Source: Microbacterium sp. No. 7 (GTDB taxonomy: Bacteria; Actinomycetota; Actinomycetes; Actinomycetales; Microbacteriaceae). Taken from it: a stretch of 64,000 nucleotides of DNA. How positions within the stretch are numbered: position 1 is the stretch's first letter; each line of letters starts with the position of its first letter. Positions 7,773-15,887 of the stretch are shown here, one piece after another. The notes beneath the pieces were generated by a model. That model was not told where the DNA came from and ran no database searches. It saw nothing but the letters and a program-made list of their open reading frames with translations. The stretch covers positions 4,092,001 to 4,156,000 of the forward strand of contig NZ_CP012697.1 of the NCBI RefSeq assembly GCF_001314225.1, read 5' to 3'. The translations under genes and the position numbers were made by a program.

Positions 7773-8585
7773 TCACTCTCCCGTGTAGCGCGCGGGGCGC
7801 TTCTCGACGAAGGCCGCGCGCCCTTCCGCGTAGTCCCGCGCGTTGACGGCGAAGCCGTTCGCCCAGAGCATGTACTCGAGGCCCTGCTGGATGTCGGCGT
7901 TCATGCCGCGGTTGAGCGCCTCCTTCGTGTAGCCGTAGGCCTTGGTCGGTCCCTCGGCGAGCGACTGCGCGAGCCGCAGGGCCTCGGCGTGCAGCTCCTC
8001 GGGCGTGGTCACCGAGGTCACCAGGTTCAGCCGCTTCGCCTCCTCGGCCTCGACGAGCCGGCCGGTGAGCAGCAGTTCCGTGGCCAGGCCGAGGCCCACG
8101 TACTTCTCCAGCAGCCACGTTCCGCCGACCAGGCCGAGCTTCGCGTACGGGAAGCTGAGCTTGACGTCGTCGGCGGCCACGCGAAGGTCGCACGCGAGGG
8201 CGATGTCGGCGCCCGCTCCCGCGCAGTGTCCCTGGACCGCGGCGATCACCGGCTTGGGGAAGAAGCGGATGTCGCGCCACAGCCCGTAGGGGCCGGGGTG
8301 GGTGAAGAACGACGACGGCGCGTTCTGCCCGTAGTCGCCGTGCCGCCGCTCCTCGGCGCCCGCCCGGAAGCCCTCGGCCGAGACGTCGTCGCCCGCGGTG
8401 AACGCGCGTCCCGCGCCCTGGAAGACCACCGCGCGGATGCGGCTCGAACGGCACTCCTCCAGCATGTCCTGCATCATCGCGAACATGCGGAGGGTGAGCG
8501 CGTTGAGCTTCTCGGGCCGGTTCAGCGTGATCACGCCGACCGCGCCGACGGTCTCGAACAAGACGTCGTCTTCGCCCTGTGACAT
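7773..8585 (-). CDS. enoyl-CoA hydratase/isomerase (crotonase) family
   Basis: Crotonase-fold protein of 270 residues, a usual length. The N-terminus has the ITLNRPEKLNALT motif; the oxyanion-hole segments are FQGAGRAFTAGDDV and AVQGHCAGAGADIALACDLRVA, followed by KLGLVGGTWLLEKYVG and ATELLLTGR. Members hydrate, isomerise or cleave acyl-CoA thioesters in the cytoplasm; which reaction cannot be told. The start at 8585 has an AGAGGA upstream. It begins an enzyme set (crotonase, two hot-dog proteins) placed between the two binding-protein genes, consistent with degradation of an acid taken up by the importer and activated by the CoA ligases. Confidence 0.92.
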   Translation of the reverse strand: MSQGEDDVLFETVGAVGVITLNRPEKLNALTLRMFAMMQDMLEECRSSRIRAVVFQGAGRAFTAGDDVSAEGFRAGAEERRHGDYGQNAPSSFFTHPGPYGLWRDIRFFPKPVIAAVQGHCAGAGADIALACDLRVAADDVKLSFPYAKLGLVGGTWLLEKYVGLGLATELLLTGRLVEAEEAKRLNLVTSVTTPEELHAEALRLAQSLAEGPTKAYGYTKEALNRGMNADIQQGLEYMLWANGFAVNARDYAEGRAAFVEKRPARYTGE

Positions 8586-8624
8586 GGGTTCCTCTTCTCT
8601 CTCGTCTGTCTCGGCCGCGCGGCG

Positions 8625-9653
8625 TCAGCGCGCGCTCTCGACCAGTTGCTCGTGCGACACCCGGTGGACCTCGTCGGCGCGCCAGCACCGCACGCTGCGG
8701 CCCGTCTCGGCGCGGCGCTCGAGGGCGGGATGCCGGGCGCAGACGTCCTGCGCCCACGCGCAGCGCTTGCGGAACCGGCATCCCGCCTCGCCCTCGGCCG
8801 ATCCCACCGTGTCGGGGATCTCCGCGAGCGGGCCGCCCTTCGAGTCGAGCCGCGGCCGGCTCTTCATGAGCGCGAGCGTGTAGGGATGGCTGGGCGCGGC
8901 GAGGGTCTGGTCGGCGGCCCCCTCTTCGACGATCTCGCCCGCGTAGAAGATCATCACGCGGTCGCAGACCTCGTTGAGCACGCCCAGGTCGTGGCTGACG
9001 AGCACGATCGACAGCTGCTCCTCGTCGACCAGGCGACGCAGCAGCGCCAGCAGATCGGCCTGCACCGAGACGTCCAGCGCGGTCGTCGGCTCGTCGGCCA
9101 GCAGCACGCGCGACCCGCAGCTCAGCGCCATCGCGATCACGACGCGCTGGCTCATCCCGCCCGACAGCTCGGAGGGATAGCTGCGCATGACGCGCTCGGG
9201 GTCTCGCAGCCGCACCCGCTCGAGCCATTCGATCGCGCGCGCCTGCGCCTCCTTGCGGCTGAGGTCGAAGTGCGATCGGAGGGCGCGGACGAGCTGGTCG
9301 CCGACCTTCACGACGGGGTTGAGCGCCGTCACGGTCTCCTGGAAGACCATGGCGATGCCGCGCCCGCGGATCTCGCGCAGCTGCGCACGGCTGGCGGCCA
9401 GCACGTCGCGCCCGTCGAACCGGACCGTCCCCGTCACCTCGGCCGAGCGGGGCAGCAGCCGCATCATCGCGAGGGCCGCCGTGCTCTTGCCGCAGCCCGA
9501 CTCGCCCGCGAGGCCCAGGATCTCCCCGGGGCGCAGCTCGAAGCTCACGTCGGTCACGGCGTGCTTGACCTTGCCGTCGTCGGTCACATAGGCGACGGAC
9601 AGGTCGTCCACGGAGAGGAGCACGTCGCGCTCCGCCGGTGCGAGAACGGTCAC
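8625..9653 (-). CDS. oligopeptide/dipeptide-type ABC importer ATPase (OppD/DppD-like)
   Basis: ATP-hydrolysing subunit of an opp/dpp-type importer, 342 residues. Walker A is GESGCGKS, the signature is ELSGGMSQR, Walker B is VLLADEPTTALD, and the C-terminal oligopeptide-transporter extension contains the CRFRKRCAWAQDVCARHP cysteine motif typical of OppD/OppF (probable iron-sulfur site). GTG start at 9653 with TGAGGTGAG upstream. It lies nine bases downstream of a binding-protein gene and belongs to the run permease B - permease C - binding protein - ATPase; the second ATPase heads the operon at 14095. Confidence 0.94.
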   Translation of the reverse strand: MTVLAPAERDVLLSVDDLSVAYVTDDGKVKHAVTDVSFELRPGEILGLAGESGCGKSTAALAMMRLLPRSAEVTGTVRFDGRDVLAASRAQLREIRGRGIAMVFQETVTALNPVVKVGDQLVRALRSHFDLSRKEAQARAIEWLERVRLRDPERVMRSYPSELSGGMSQRVVIAMALSCGSRVLLADEPTTALDVSVQADLLALLRRLVDEEQLSIVLVSHDLGVLNEVCDRVMIFYAGEIVEEGAADQTLAAPSHPYTLALMKSRPRLDSKGGPLAEIPDTVGSAEGEAGCRFRKRCAWAQDVCARHPALERRAETGRSVRCWRADEVHRVSHEQLVESAR

Positions 9654-9662
9654 GGTCTCACC

Positions 9663-11267
9663 TCATCCCTGCGACAGGGCGACGCCGCTGAAGTCGACCT
9701 TGCCCTGGAAATTGGGCTCCCAGTCGACGACGTTCTCGCCCACGAGATCGAAGAGCGGGTTCACGTAGAGCGGCACGTGCGGCGCTTCCACCGTGAGCTC
9801 GCCGACGACGTCGCGGATCGCGGCGGCGCGCTCGTCCTGGTCGAACGTGGAGTCCACGATGGCCAGCAGCTCGTCGATGCGGCCGTGCGTGGCCTGACCG
9901 TAGTTGTAGGTGCCCGTCGACGAGTACAGCGAGTTGAGCGAGATCGCCGGATCGGGTCGACCCGTCCAGGCCGAGAACAGGCACGACTCGTCGCCGGTCG
10001 CCATGGCGGCGATGGCCGCCGCGGGCTCGCGCACGTCAAGACGCATGTTGATGCCGATCTCTTTGGCCTGCGCCACCATGAGCGGACCGGTCACCTCGTT
10101 GCCCACGGCGTTGAAGCTCAGGCACGACACGTCGACGGCCGGGCTGCCCGACTTCGCCATGAGCGCCTTGGCCTCGTCGAGATCGTACGGGAAGGCGTCC
10201 GCGGAGTTGAAGTAGACGCTCGACTCCGGGAAGGGCCCGAAGGCGATGGCCCCGAGACCCTCGGTCACGGCGTCGACGTACGCCTGGCGATCGACCGCGT
10301 GGTTGAGCGCGAGCCGCACGTTCGGGTCGTTGAACGGCGGGATCGCCGAATTGAGGAACAGCTGACCGAACCGCAGCGACGGCGTCTCGATCACTTCCAT
10401 GCCCGGAATGGCGCGAGCCGTCTCGACATCCGGCAGTCCGAGGGTGATCGCGACGTCGAGCTGTCCCGACTGAGCGGCCGCGAGCCGGGCCGTCTCGTCC
10501 GAGTAGGTCGTGATCGTCATGCCCGCGAGCCGCGGCTCGCCCTTCCAGTAGTCGTCGAAGCGCTCGAGCGAGACGCTCGAGCCGGCGACCTGCGACGCGA
10601 ACCTGTACGGTCCGGTGCCGACGGGAGCGGCCGCGAAGCCCTCGCCGAGCGTCTCGACCGCGGTCGGCGAGACGATCATGCCGGCACGGTCGCCGAGCAC
10701 CGCCGGAAGCGACGAGTACGGCCGGCTCAGATGCAGCAGCACCTCGGTGGGGCTCACCACCTCGACCGACTCCACGGGCGCGAGGTCGAGCTGCACCCCG
10801 AGCTCCTTGTAGTAGTCGAGGCTGAAGGCGACCGCCTCCGCATCGAGCTCCGTGCCGTCGTGGAACATCACGCCGGTCTCCAGCTCCATGCGGAACTCGG
10901 TGCCGTCGTCGCTGAACTCCCACGACTTCGCCAGATTCGGCAGCACCTCGCCGGTCTCGGGGTCGAACGTGGTCAGCCGATCGTAGAGCAGGTAGAGGAT
11001 CTGCTGGTCGCCGCCGCCGGTTCCTGCGCCGGGGTTCAGGACGGGGACCGTGCCGCCGAGTCCGACGCGGAGCACGGCCGACGTGTCGATGGCGGCGTCG
11101 CTGCTCGAGGCGCCGGCGTCGCCGTTCGATGTGGGCCCGGTGCCGCCGTCGCCGCCGCCGCTGCACGAGGCCAGGACGATCGTCGCGACGGCGACGGCGG
11201 CGATGATTCCGCCGCGACGGCGCCGTGCGCGGCGGCGGCCGTTGCCGGTCATGCTGAATGTGACCAT
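9663..11267 (-). CDS. ABC transporter substrate-binding lipoprotein, family 5 (paralogue 2)
   Basis: Solute-binding protein of 534 residues from the chosen ATG at 11267, which has AAAGGAAG seven bases upstream; reading further upstream adds only low-complexity residues. An Arg-rich N-terminus, hydrophobic helix and lipobox LASC (Cys35) mark an exported lipoprotein. The rest follows SBP_bac_5 and is closely similar to the product of 5180-6775, including GTYNYGQATHGRIDELLAIV and a VDFSGVAL C-terminus. Placed inside the importer operon directly after both permeases, it is probably the ancestral partner of the transporter. Substrate unknown. Confidence 0.94.
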   Translation of the reverse strand: MVTFSMTGNGRRRARRRRGGIIAAVAVATIVLASCSGGGDGGTGPTSNGDAGASSSDAAIDTSAVLRVGLGGTVPVLNPGAGTGGGDQQILYLLYDRLTTFDPETGEVLPNLAKSWEFSDDGTEFRMELETGVMFHDGTELDAEAVAFSLDYYKELGVQLDLAPVESVEVVSPTEVLLHLSRPYSSLPAVLGDRAGMIVSPTAVETLGEGFAAAPVGTGPYRFASQVAGSSVSLERFDDYWKGEPRLAGMTITTYSDETARLAAAQSGQLDVAITLGLPDVETARAIPGMEVIETPSLRFGQLFLNSAIPPFNDPNVRLALNHAVDRQAYVDAVTEGLGAIAFGPFPESSVYFNSADAFPYDLDEAKALMAKSGSPAVDVSCLSFNAVGNEVTGPLMVAQAKEIGINMRLDVREPAAAIAAMATGDESCLFSAWTGRPDPAISLNSLYSSTGTYNYGQATHGRIDELLAIVDSTFDQDERAAAIRDVVGELTVEAPHVPLYVNPLFDLVGENVVDWEPNFQGKVDFSGVALSQG

Positions 11268-11331
11268 TCGGATTCTTCCTTTCGGGTGTCGCGTCATCGT
11301 CGACGCGATCGTGCAAGGGGTGGGGAGGACG

Positions 11332-12201
11332 TCACTCGATCCGGAGCCGCTGGCGCAGCCCGTCACCGACGACGTTGAGGAGCAGGGCGCAGAGCGTGAT
11401 CGTGAGACCCGGGGCGATCGTCGCGAGCGGCGACGAGGTGAACCGGCGGTAGGCGTTGGCGAGGTCGCCGCCCCAGCTGGGGTCGGGCGGCTGCACACCG
11501 AGACCGATGAACGCGAGACCGGCCTGCACGACCAGGCAGAGGGCCGCCAGCGAGCAGATCTGCACGACGACGGGGCCCATCGAGTTCGGCAGCACGTGCC
11601 GCAGAGCCACCCGCGGCGCGCTCACCCCGAGGGATCTGGCGACGAGCACGAAGTCGGATCGTCGCAGCGGCAGCACCGTCGAGCGCAGGATGCGGGCGAT
11701 CGTCGGCGCGATCACGACGCCGACGGCGATCATGGAGTTCTCCAGGCTCGGTCCGACGACCCCGGTGATGGCGATGGCCAGCACGATGCCGGGAAGCGAG
11801 ATGAAGGCATCCGCGATCCGCATGAGGATCTCGTCGGCCGTGCCGCCCAGATAGCCTGCGGCGAGGCCCCACGGGATGCCGATGATCATCATGGTCGCCA
11901 TCGCGATGGCGACGCCGATCAACGCCGACGTGCCGCCCAGCAGCAGGCGGCTGAACACGTCACGACCGAGCGCATCGGTTCCGAGCCAATGCTCGACCGA
12001 CGGGCCCTGCAGTCGCGCCGCGACGTCCTGCGCGAGCGGATCCATCGGCGCGACGAGCGGCGCGATCACGAAGAGGACGACCACGGCGACGAGGATCGGC
12101 CCCGCGAACGTCAAGGGGCGACGGCGACGACGCACCCGGAGGGCGCCGGCGCGCCCCGATGCATCGGGAAGGACGATTCCCGTTGTCCTCGTGGTGCTCA
12201 T
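11332..12201 (-). CDS. ABC importer permease (OppC/DppC-like)
   Basis: Inner-membrane permease of 289 residues with an N-terminal hydrophobic helix followed by WLGTDALGRDVFSRLLLGG, a hallmark of the OppC/DppC family, then several membrane segments. The cytoplasmic EAA-like loop reads ARSLGVSAPRVALRHVLPNS. Start ATG at 12201 overlaps the upstream permease stop in an ATGA junction. It pairs with the DppB-like permease to form the channel. Confidence 0.95.
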   Translation of the reverse strand: MSTTRTTGIVLPDASGRAGALRVRRRRRPLTFAGPILVAVVVLFVIAPLVAPMDPLAQDVAARLQGPSVEHWLGTDALGRDVFSRLLLGGTSALIGVAIAMATMMIIGIPWGLAAGYLGGTADEILMRIADAFISLPGIVLAIAITGVVGPSLENSMIAVGVVIAPTIARILRSTVLPLRRSDFVLVARSLGVSAPRVALRHVLPNSMGPVVVQICSLAALCLVVQAGLAFIGLGVQPPDPSWGGDLANAYRRFTSSPLATIAPGLTITLCALLLNVVGDGLRQRLRIE

Positions 12202-13256
12202 GCTTCGCTCCTCACCGTGAGCAGGGATTCCTGAGACGGCTCCCGCACGACGACGGGCAGCGCCGCCGCGACCGGCTCGGGTGCCACGCCGCCGCGCCGT
12301 CCTCGGCGGCGACCCGCCACACGCAGCCGCGGATCGATGAGGATCAGCACGATGTCGGCGACGAGGTTCAGGGCGATGACGATCGCCGCGACGAGGATCG
12401 TGATCCCCTGCAGCGTGCCGTAGTCACGCGTCGAGACCGCGGTCATGATCGCCGAGCCCAAGCCGGGAAGCGCGAACACGCCCTCCACGAGCACGGAGGC
12501 GCCGATGAGCGAGGCGATCGCGAGCGGCACGTAGGTGATGAGCGGCGCGACGGCGATGCGCAAGGCGTAGTTGAAGTAGATCTCCCGCGGACGCAGGCCC
12601 ATCGCCCACGCCGTGCGGATGTGCACGCTGTCGAGCTCACGCACCATCGAGGAGCGCATGTGGCGGCAGATCAACGCGGCCGTCGGCATCGCCAGCACGA
12701 GCGTCGGCAGGATCATCGTCTCGATGTTGCCCCAGAAGCTGGTCGTGATCGGCACGTAGCCCACGGGCGGAAGGAGCCTCCACTGCAGTCCCACGATGCC
12801 CGCGGCGAGCGCCGCCAGGTAGAACTCGGGGATCGACAGGCCCAGGGCCGACAGGCTCATGACCGCCTTGCCGTCCCAGCGCTGCGCGCGGATCGCGGCC
12901 CAGATGCCCAGGGCGCCGCCGACGACGAGCGCGAGGGGGATCGACATGAGGATGAGCTGGAAGCTCACGGGCAGCCGCACCGCGACGATGTCGTTGACCG
13001 AGACCGACGACGTGTACGACGTGCCGAGGTCGCCCTGCAGCAGCCCCCAGATCCAGCTCCCGTACTGCACGATGAGGGGCTGGTCGAGGCCGAGACGCTT
13101 CTCGATGGCCGCGACCATCTCGGGCGTGGCGCCCTCGCCCGCGATCGCCTGTGCGGGTCCGCCGGGGATGAGGGTCTGCAGGCCGAAGACGATGAGGCTC
13201 GTCGCGATCAGGGTCGGGACGATGAAGAGCAGCCGGCGCAGCAGCAGGGCGATCAT
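12198..13256 (-). CDS. ABC importer permease (OppB/DppB-like)
   Basis: Inner-membrane permease of 352 residues. It begins MIALLLRRLLFIVPTLIATS, typical of DppB/OppB, has the RLGLDQPLIVQYGSWI segment and the EAA loop RTAWAMGLRPREIYFNYALR, and about six hydrophobic segments. The C-terminal ~40 residues are an Arg/Val-rich tail beyond the usual family end. It overlaps the ATPase gene upstream and the permease gene downstream by four bases each (ATGA), so the transporter core is one translation unit. Confidence 0.95.
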   Translation of the reverse strand: MIALLLRRLLFIVPTLIATSLIVFGLQTLIPGGPAQAIAGEGATPEMVAAIEKRLGLDQPLIVQYGSWIWGLLQGDLGTSYTSSVSVNDIVAVRLPVSFQLILMSIPLALVVGGALGIWAAIRAQRWDGKAVMSLSALGLSIPEFYLAALAAGIVGLQWRLLPPVGYVPITTSFWGNIETMILPTLVLAMPTAALICRHMRSSMVRELDSVHIRTAWAMGLRPREIYFNYALRIAVAPLITYVPLAIASLIGASVLVEGVFALPGLGSAIMTAVSTRDYGTLQGITILVAAIVIALNLVADIVLILIDPRLRVAGRRRGRRGGVAPEPVAAALPVVVREPSQESLLTVRSEA

Positions 13257-14095
13257 GCGGAGACACCTCGTTCCAGGGCGGGGATCGCGTCGAGGAGCCG
13301 CCGGGTGTACTCGTTCTTCGGGGCGACGATGAGCTCGCTCGTGGGAGCCTCCTCCTCGACCATGCCGTGGTGGAGCACGACGATGCGGTCCGAGAGGTGC
13401 GCCGTCACGGCGATGTCGTGCGAGATGAACAGGAGGGCGATGTCCTCCTCCACGCGCAGGCGGGCGAGCAGGTTGAGCACGGTCGCGCGCACCGAGACGT
13501 CGAGGGCCGACACGGCCTCATCGCACACGATGAGCTTCGCCCCCGACGCGAGGGCGCGCGCGATCGCGACCCGCTGCCGCTGGCCGCCCGAGATCTCCGC
13601 GGGCCTCTTGCGCGCCTGCTCCTCGGTGAGGCCCACGCGCTCGAGCTGTGCGACGGCGGCGGCACGGTCGGAGCGGCGCATGCCGGGGTGGATCGCCTCG
13701 GCGACGCTCTTCCAGATCGGCAGCCGCGGGTTGAGCGCGAGGCTGGAGTCCTGGAAGATCATCTGCACGCCGGCGCGGCCGACCTGACGCCGGCTTCCGG
13801 CCGACGGCACGCCGTTGATCGCGATCGTCCCCGCGGAGGGCTTCTCGAATCCGGCGATCGCGCGCCCCATGCTCGACTTGCCCGAACCCGACTCGCCGAG
13901 CAGTCCCACGACCTCGCCGGGCCGGATCGTCAGGTCGACGCCGCGCACGGCGTGCACCTGCCGGCCGTCCTTGCCCGTGTAGGTGATGTGAAGGTCGGCG
14001 ACCTCGAGAAGCGGGCCGCGGGTCGCGGCCGGACCCGACGGCGCGTCGCCCGCGCGTTCTCCCCCGCGGGCGAGATGCCGTGCCTCAGTCTCCAC
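13253..14095 (-). CDS. oligopeptide/dipeptide-type ABC importer ATPase (OppF/DppF-like)
   Basis: First gene of the importer operon, 280 residues. Walker A GESGSGKS, signature EISGGQRQR, Walker B LIVCDEAVSALD and the H-loop LLFISHD are all present. It is shorter than typical DppF because the C-terminal cysteine-rich extension is missing. The GTG start at 14095 has GGGAG six bases upstream. The promoter region upstream holds an operator-like site (14169-14186) just downstream of a TTGACA -35 candidate on the minus strand (14222-14217), implying repression of the whole transporter in the absence of inducer. Confidence 0.93.
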   Translation of the reverse strand: METEARHLARGGERAGDAPSGPAATRGPLLEVADLHITYTGKDGRQVHAVRGVDLTIRPGEVVGLLGESGSGKSSMGRAIAGFEKPSAGTIAINGVPSAGSRRQVGRAGVQMIFQDSSLALNPRLPIWKSVAEAIHPGMRRSDRAAAVAQLERVGLTEEQARKRPAEISGGQRQRVAIARALASGAKLIVCDEAVSALDVSVRATVLNLLARLRVEEDIALLFISHDIAVTAHLSDRIVVLHHGMVEEEAPTSELIVAPKNEYTRRLLDAIPALERGVSA

Positions 14096-14168
14096 ACGCA
14101 GCTCCCATCAGCGACTGTGAGCGCGTGACCGTTCTCGGACGTTCATGGCCACGCTGCTCTTGAACTTT

Positions 14169-14186
14169 GCCGACCGATCGTTCGGC
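14169..14186. promoter_or_regulatory. operator candidate, site D (CCGA-N8-TCGG)
   Basis: Inverted repeat GCCGA-N8-TCGGC, 5-bp perfect arms, located between the putative minus-strand -10 and the start codon of the importer ATPase at 14095. Confidence 0.55.
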
Positions 14187-14304
14187 TTGAACCACGATGA
14201 CATTGAAATGGGTCGGTGTCAAGTGCACTCTATATTCCGTAAATCACGGTGATTCCGGAGGCATCCGCCCCTCCGCGCTTGCAAAGGCGGTAAGGATTGC
14301 ACGT

Positions 14305-14322
14305 ACCGAGCGAGCATTCGGT
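14305..14322. promoter_or_regulatory. operator candidate, site B (CCGA-N8-TCGG)
   Basis: Inverted repeat ACCGA-N8-TCGGT, 5-bp perfect arms, midway in the divergent control region. Confidence 0.55.
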
Positions 14323-14407
14323 CAAGACACTTTTTTGTAACGCTTGCGGCGAGGCGCCGGCCGCGACCGCTTGCGGTGCACCCTCGCCCGCGCTACATTC
14401 TCCTCCA

Positions 14408-14427
14408 GACCGATCGCTTGTTCGGTC
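14408..14427. promoter_or_regulatory. operator candidate, site C (CCGA-N8-TCGG)
   Basis: Inverted repeat GACCGA-N8-TCGGTC with 6-bp perfect arms, the best of the four copies. It begins nine bases after a good -10 element (TACATT), so it would cover the transcription start of the oxidoreductase gene at 14482. Confidence 0.6.
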
Positions 14428-14481
14428 ATCTGAACTCTGGGCGCCTCGCGTCCGAGCGACACACCCCGGAACGGAGTCGAG

Positions 14482-15450
14482 ATGAGAGCCCTGGAGCTGC
14501 ACGCGTACGAAGGCCCCAGCGGGCTGCGACTCGCCGAGGCGCCGGTTCCCGTGCCCGCGGACGACGAGGTGCTGCTCAAGGTCGACGCGATCGGCATCAA
14601 CTACCCCGACCTCCTCCTCACGCGCGGCCAGTACCAGCTCAAGCCCGAGCTGCCGATGATCCCCGGGTGCGAGATCGCCGGGCGCATCGAGTCGGCCCCC
14701 GTCGCATCGGGCTGGAAGGCGGGCGACCGCGCGTTCGCCTTCGTCTGGAACGGCGGCTTCGCCGAGTACGCGGTCGCACCGCTCAAGGCGGTCGCGCCCA
14801 CGCCGGCGGCGCTGACCCAGGAGCAGGCGGCCGCCGTCGGCGTCAACTACGCGACGGCCCTCTTCGCCTTGCAGAACCGCGGGAGGCTCGAGGCGGGCGA
14901 GCGCGTGCTCGTGCTGGGCGCCGGCGGCGGCATCGGCACCGCGGCGATCCAGATCGCGCGCGGCCTCGGCGCCGGCGTCATCGCGGGCGTGCAGAACGAC
15001 GCGCAGCGCGAGACGGCCCTCGAGGCGGGGGCCGAGCACGCCATCGTGCTGGAGGAGGGCTTCTCGTCCAGGGTCGCCGAGCTCACGGGGTCGCGCGGCG
15101 TCGACGTGGTCGTCGACCCGCTGGGCGACTGGATCTTCGGCGAGGCCGTGCGCACGCTGGCGCCCGAGGGACGTCTTCTCGTCATCGGCTTCGCGGCCGG
15201 CGACATCCCCAGCATCAAGGTCAACCGCCTCCTGCTGCGCAACGTCAGCGTCGTCGGCGTGGCGTTCGGCGCCTTCCTCGACGTCGACCCCGCCCTGCTC
15301 CCCCGGCTCGCGGTGACCCTCGACCGTCTCGCCGAGGAGGGATGGCTGCGTCCGCACATCCGGCAGACGTTCGCCTTCGACGAGATCCCCCGCGCGCTCG
15401 ACCTCCTCGGCGAGGCGAGGATCCAGGGCAAGGCCGTCGCCGTGCTCTGA
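14482..15450 (+). CDS. NADPH:quinone oxidoreductase-like, zinc-free MDR dehydrogenase
   Basis: Medium-chain reductase of 322 residues. The N-terminal GroES-like domain has DEVLLKVDAIGINYPDLLLTRGQYQ and lacks the zinc-binding Cys cluster; the Rossmann domain shows LVLGAGGGIGTAAIQIARGLGA (AxGGxG type, NADPH). It should reduce quinones, enones or similar; in this context a 2-enoyl-CoA reductase is also possible. It is read away from the importer operon, with a promoter overlapped by operator site C, and so is probably co-induced with uptake. The start ATG at 14482 has CGGAACGGAG just before it. Confidence 0.9.
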   Translation: MRALELHAYEGPSGLRLAEAPVPVPADDEVLLKVDAIGINYPDLLLTRGQYQLKPELPMIPGCEIAGRIESAPVASGWKAGDRAFAFVWNGGFAEYAVAPLKAVAPTPAALTQEQAAAVGVNYATALFALQNRGRLEAGERVLVLGAGGGIGTAAIQIARGLGAGVIAGVQNDAQRETALEAGAEHAIVLEEGFSSRVAELTGSRGVDVVVDPLGDWIFGEAVRTLAPEGRLLVIGFAAGDIPSIKVNRLLLRNVSVVGVAFGAFLDVDPALLPRLAVTLDRLAEEGWLRPHIRQTFAFDEIPRALDLLGEARIQGKAVAVL

Positions 15451-15470
15451 CCCGCGCGGGGACAGGACAG

Positions 15471-15511
15471 CGGTGGGCTGCGCCGGGCACCACGACCGGC
15501 ACAGCCCACCG
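15471..15511. terminator. bidirectional terminator hairpin
   Basis: Arms CGGTGGGCTG and CAGCCCACCG pair perfectly, extended by an inner GCCGG/CCGGC. It lies between two convergent genes (stops at 15450 and 15531). Confidence 0.75.
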
Positions 15512-15530
15512 AAGAGGCGGATGACGTCTC

Positions 15531-15845
15531 CTAGAGGTGGCTTCGCACCTCGCCGGCGAGGATCTCCACGCCGTTCGGAGCCGCGTTCGGGATGTCGGCG
15601 AGCACGGTCTCGCCGGCGGGGGTGGCCAGGGCCTGGGCGACCGCCTCCGCGGAGTCGAAGGTGAGGGTCACCACCTGGTGGTAGGCGGGCTCGGAGCCGT
15701 CGAGGCCCGGGCCGAGACGCTGCACGTCGAGGGAGCGGATGCCGGGGAGCGCGAGCGTGAGCGGCACGTGCGTCTCGGTGTAGTGCTTCTCGAACGCTGC
15801 GACGTCGTCGGGGTGATGGTAGAGCGCGGTGAGCTGGTAGACCAT
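15531..15845 (-). CDS. EthD-family protein
   Basis: Small protein of 104 residues with the EthD ferredoxin-like fold pattern: YQLTALYHHPDDVAAFEKHYTETHVPLTLALPGIRSLDVQRLGP, then a beta-strand-rich half. EthD-like proteins occur beside oxidative degradation genes (first noted in the ethyl tert-butyl ether locus), with catalytic roles in some relatives and unclear ones in most. It follows the GMC oxidoreductase on the same strand after 42 bases with GGAAGAGAAC before the start, so it is probably co-transcribed. Confidence 0.85.
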   Translation of the reverse strand: MVYQLTALYHHPDDVAAFEKHYTETHVPLTLALPGIRSLDVQRLGPGLDGSEPAYHQVVTLTFDSAEAVAQALATPAGETVLADIPNAAPNGVEILAGEVRSHL

Positions 15846-15887
15846 GGTTCTCTTCCTTGAGGGGGGGTGGATGACGGGGTGCGCGGC

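Larger units (their letters stand above)
14096..14481. promoter_or_regulatory. 386-bp divergent control region of the importer operon and the oxidoreductase gene
   Basis: No gene is seen here. The stretch is AT-richer than its surroundings and holds three CCGA-N8-TCGG sites at 14169-14186, 14305-14322 and 14408-14427. For the plus strand a promoter TTGCGG (14371-14376), 17-base spacer, TACATT (14394-14399) places the start of transcription at about 14406, directly beside the third site. For the minus strand a TTGACA (14222-14217) is followed after 17 bases by a weak CATCGT. The layout fits a repressor controlling both directions. Confidence 0.7.
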
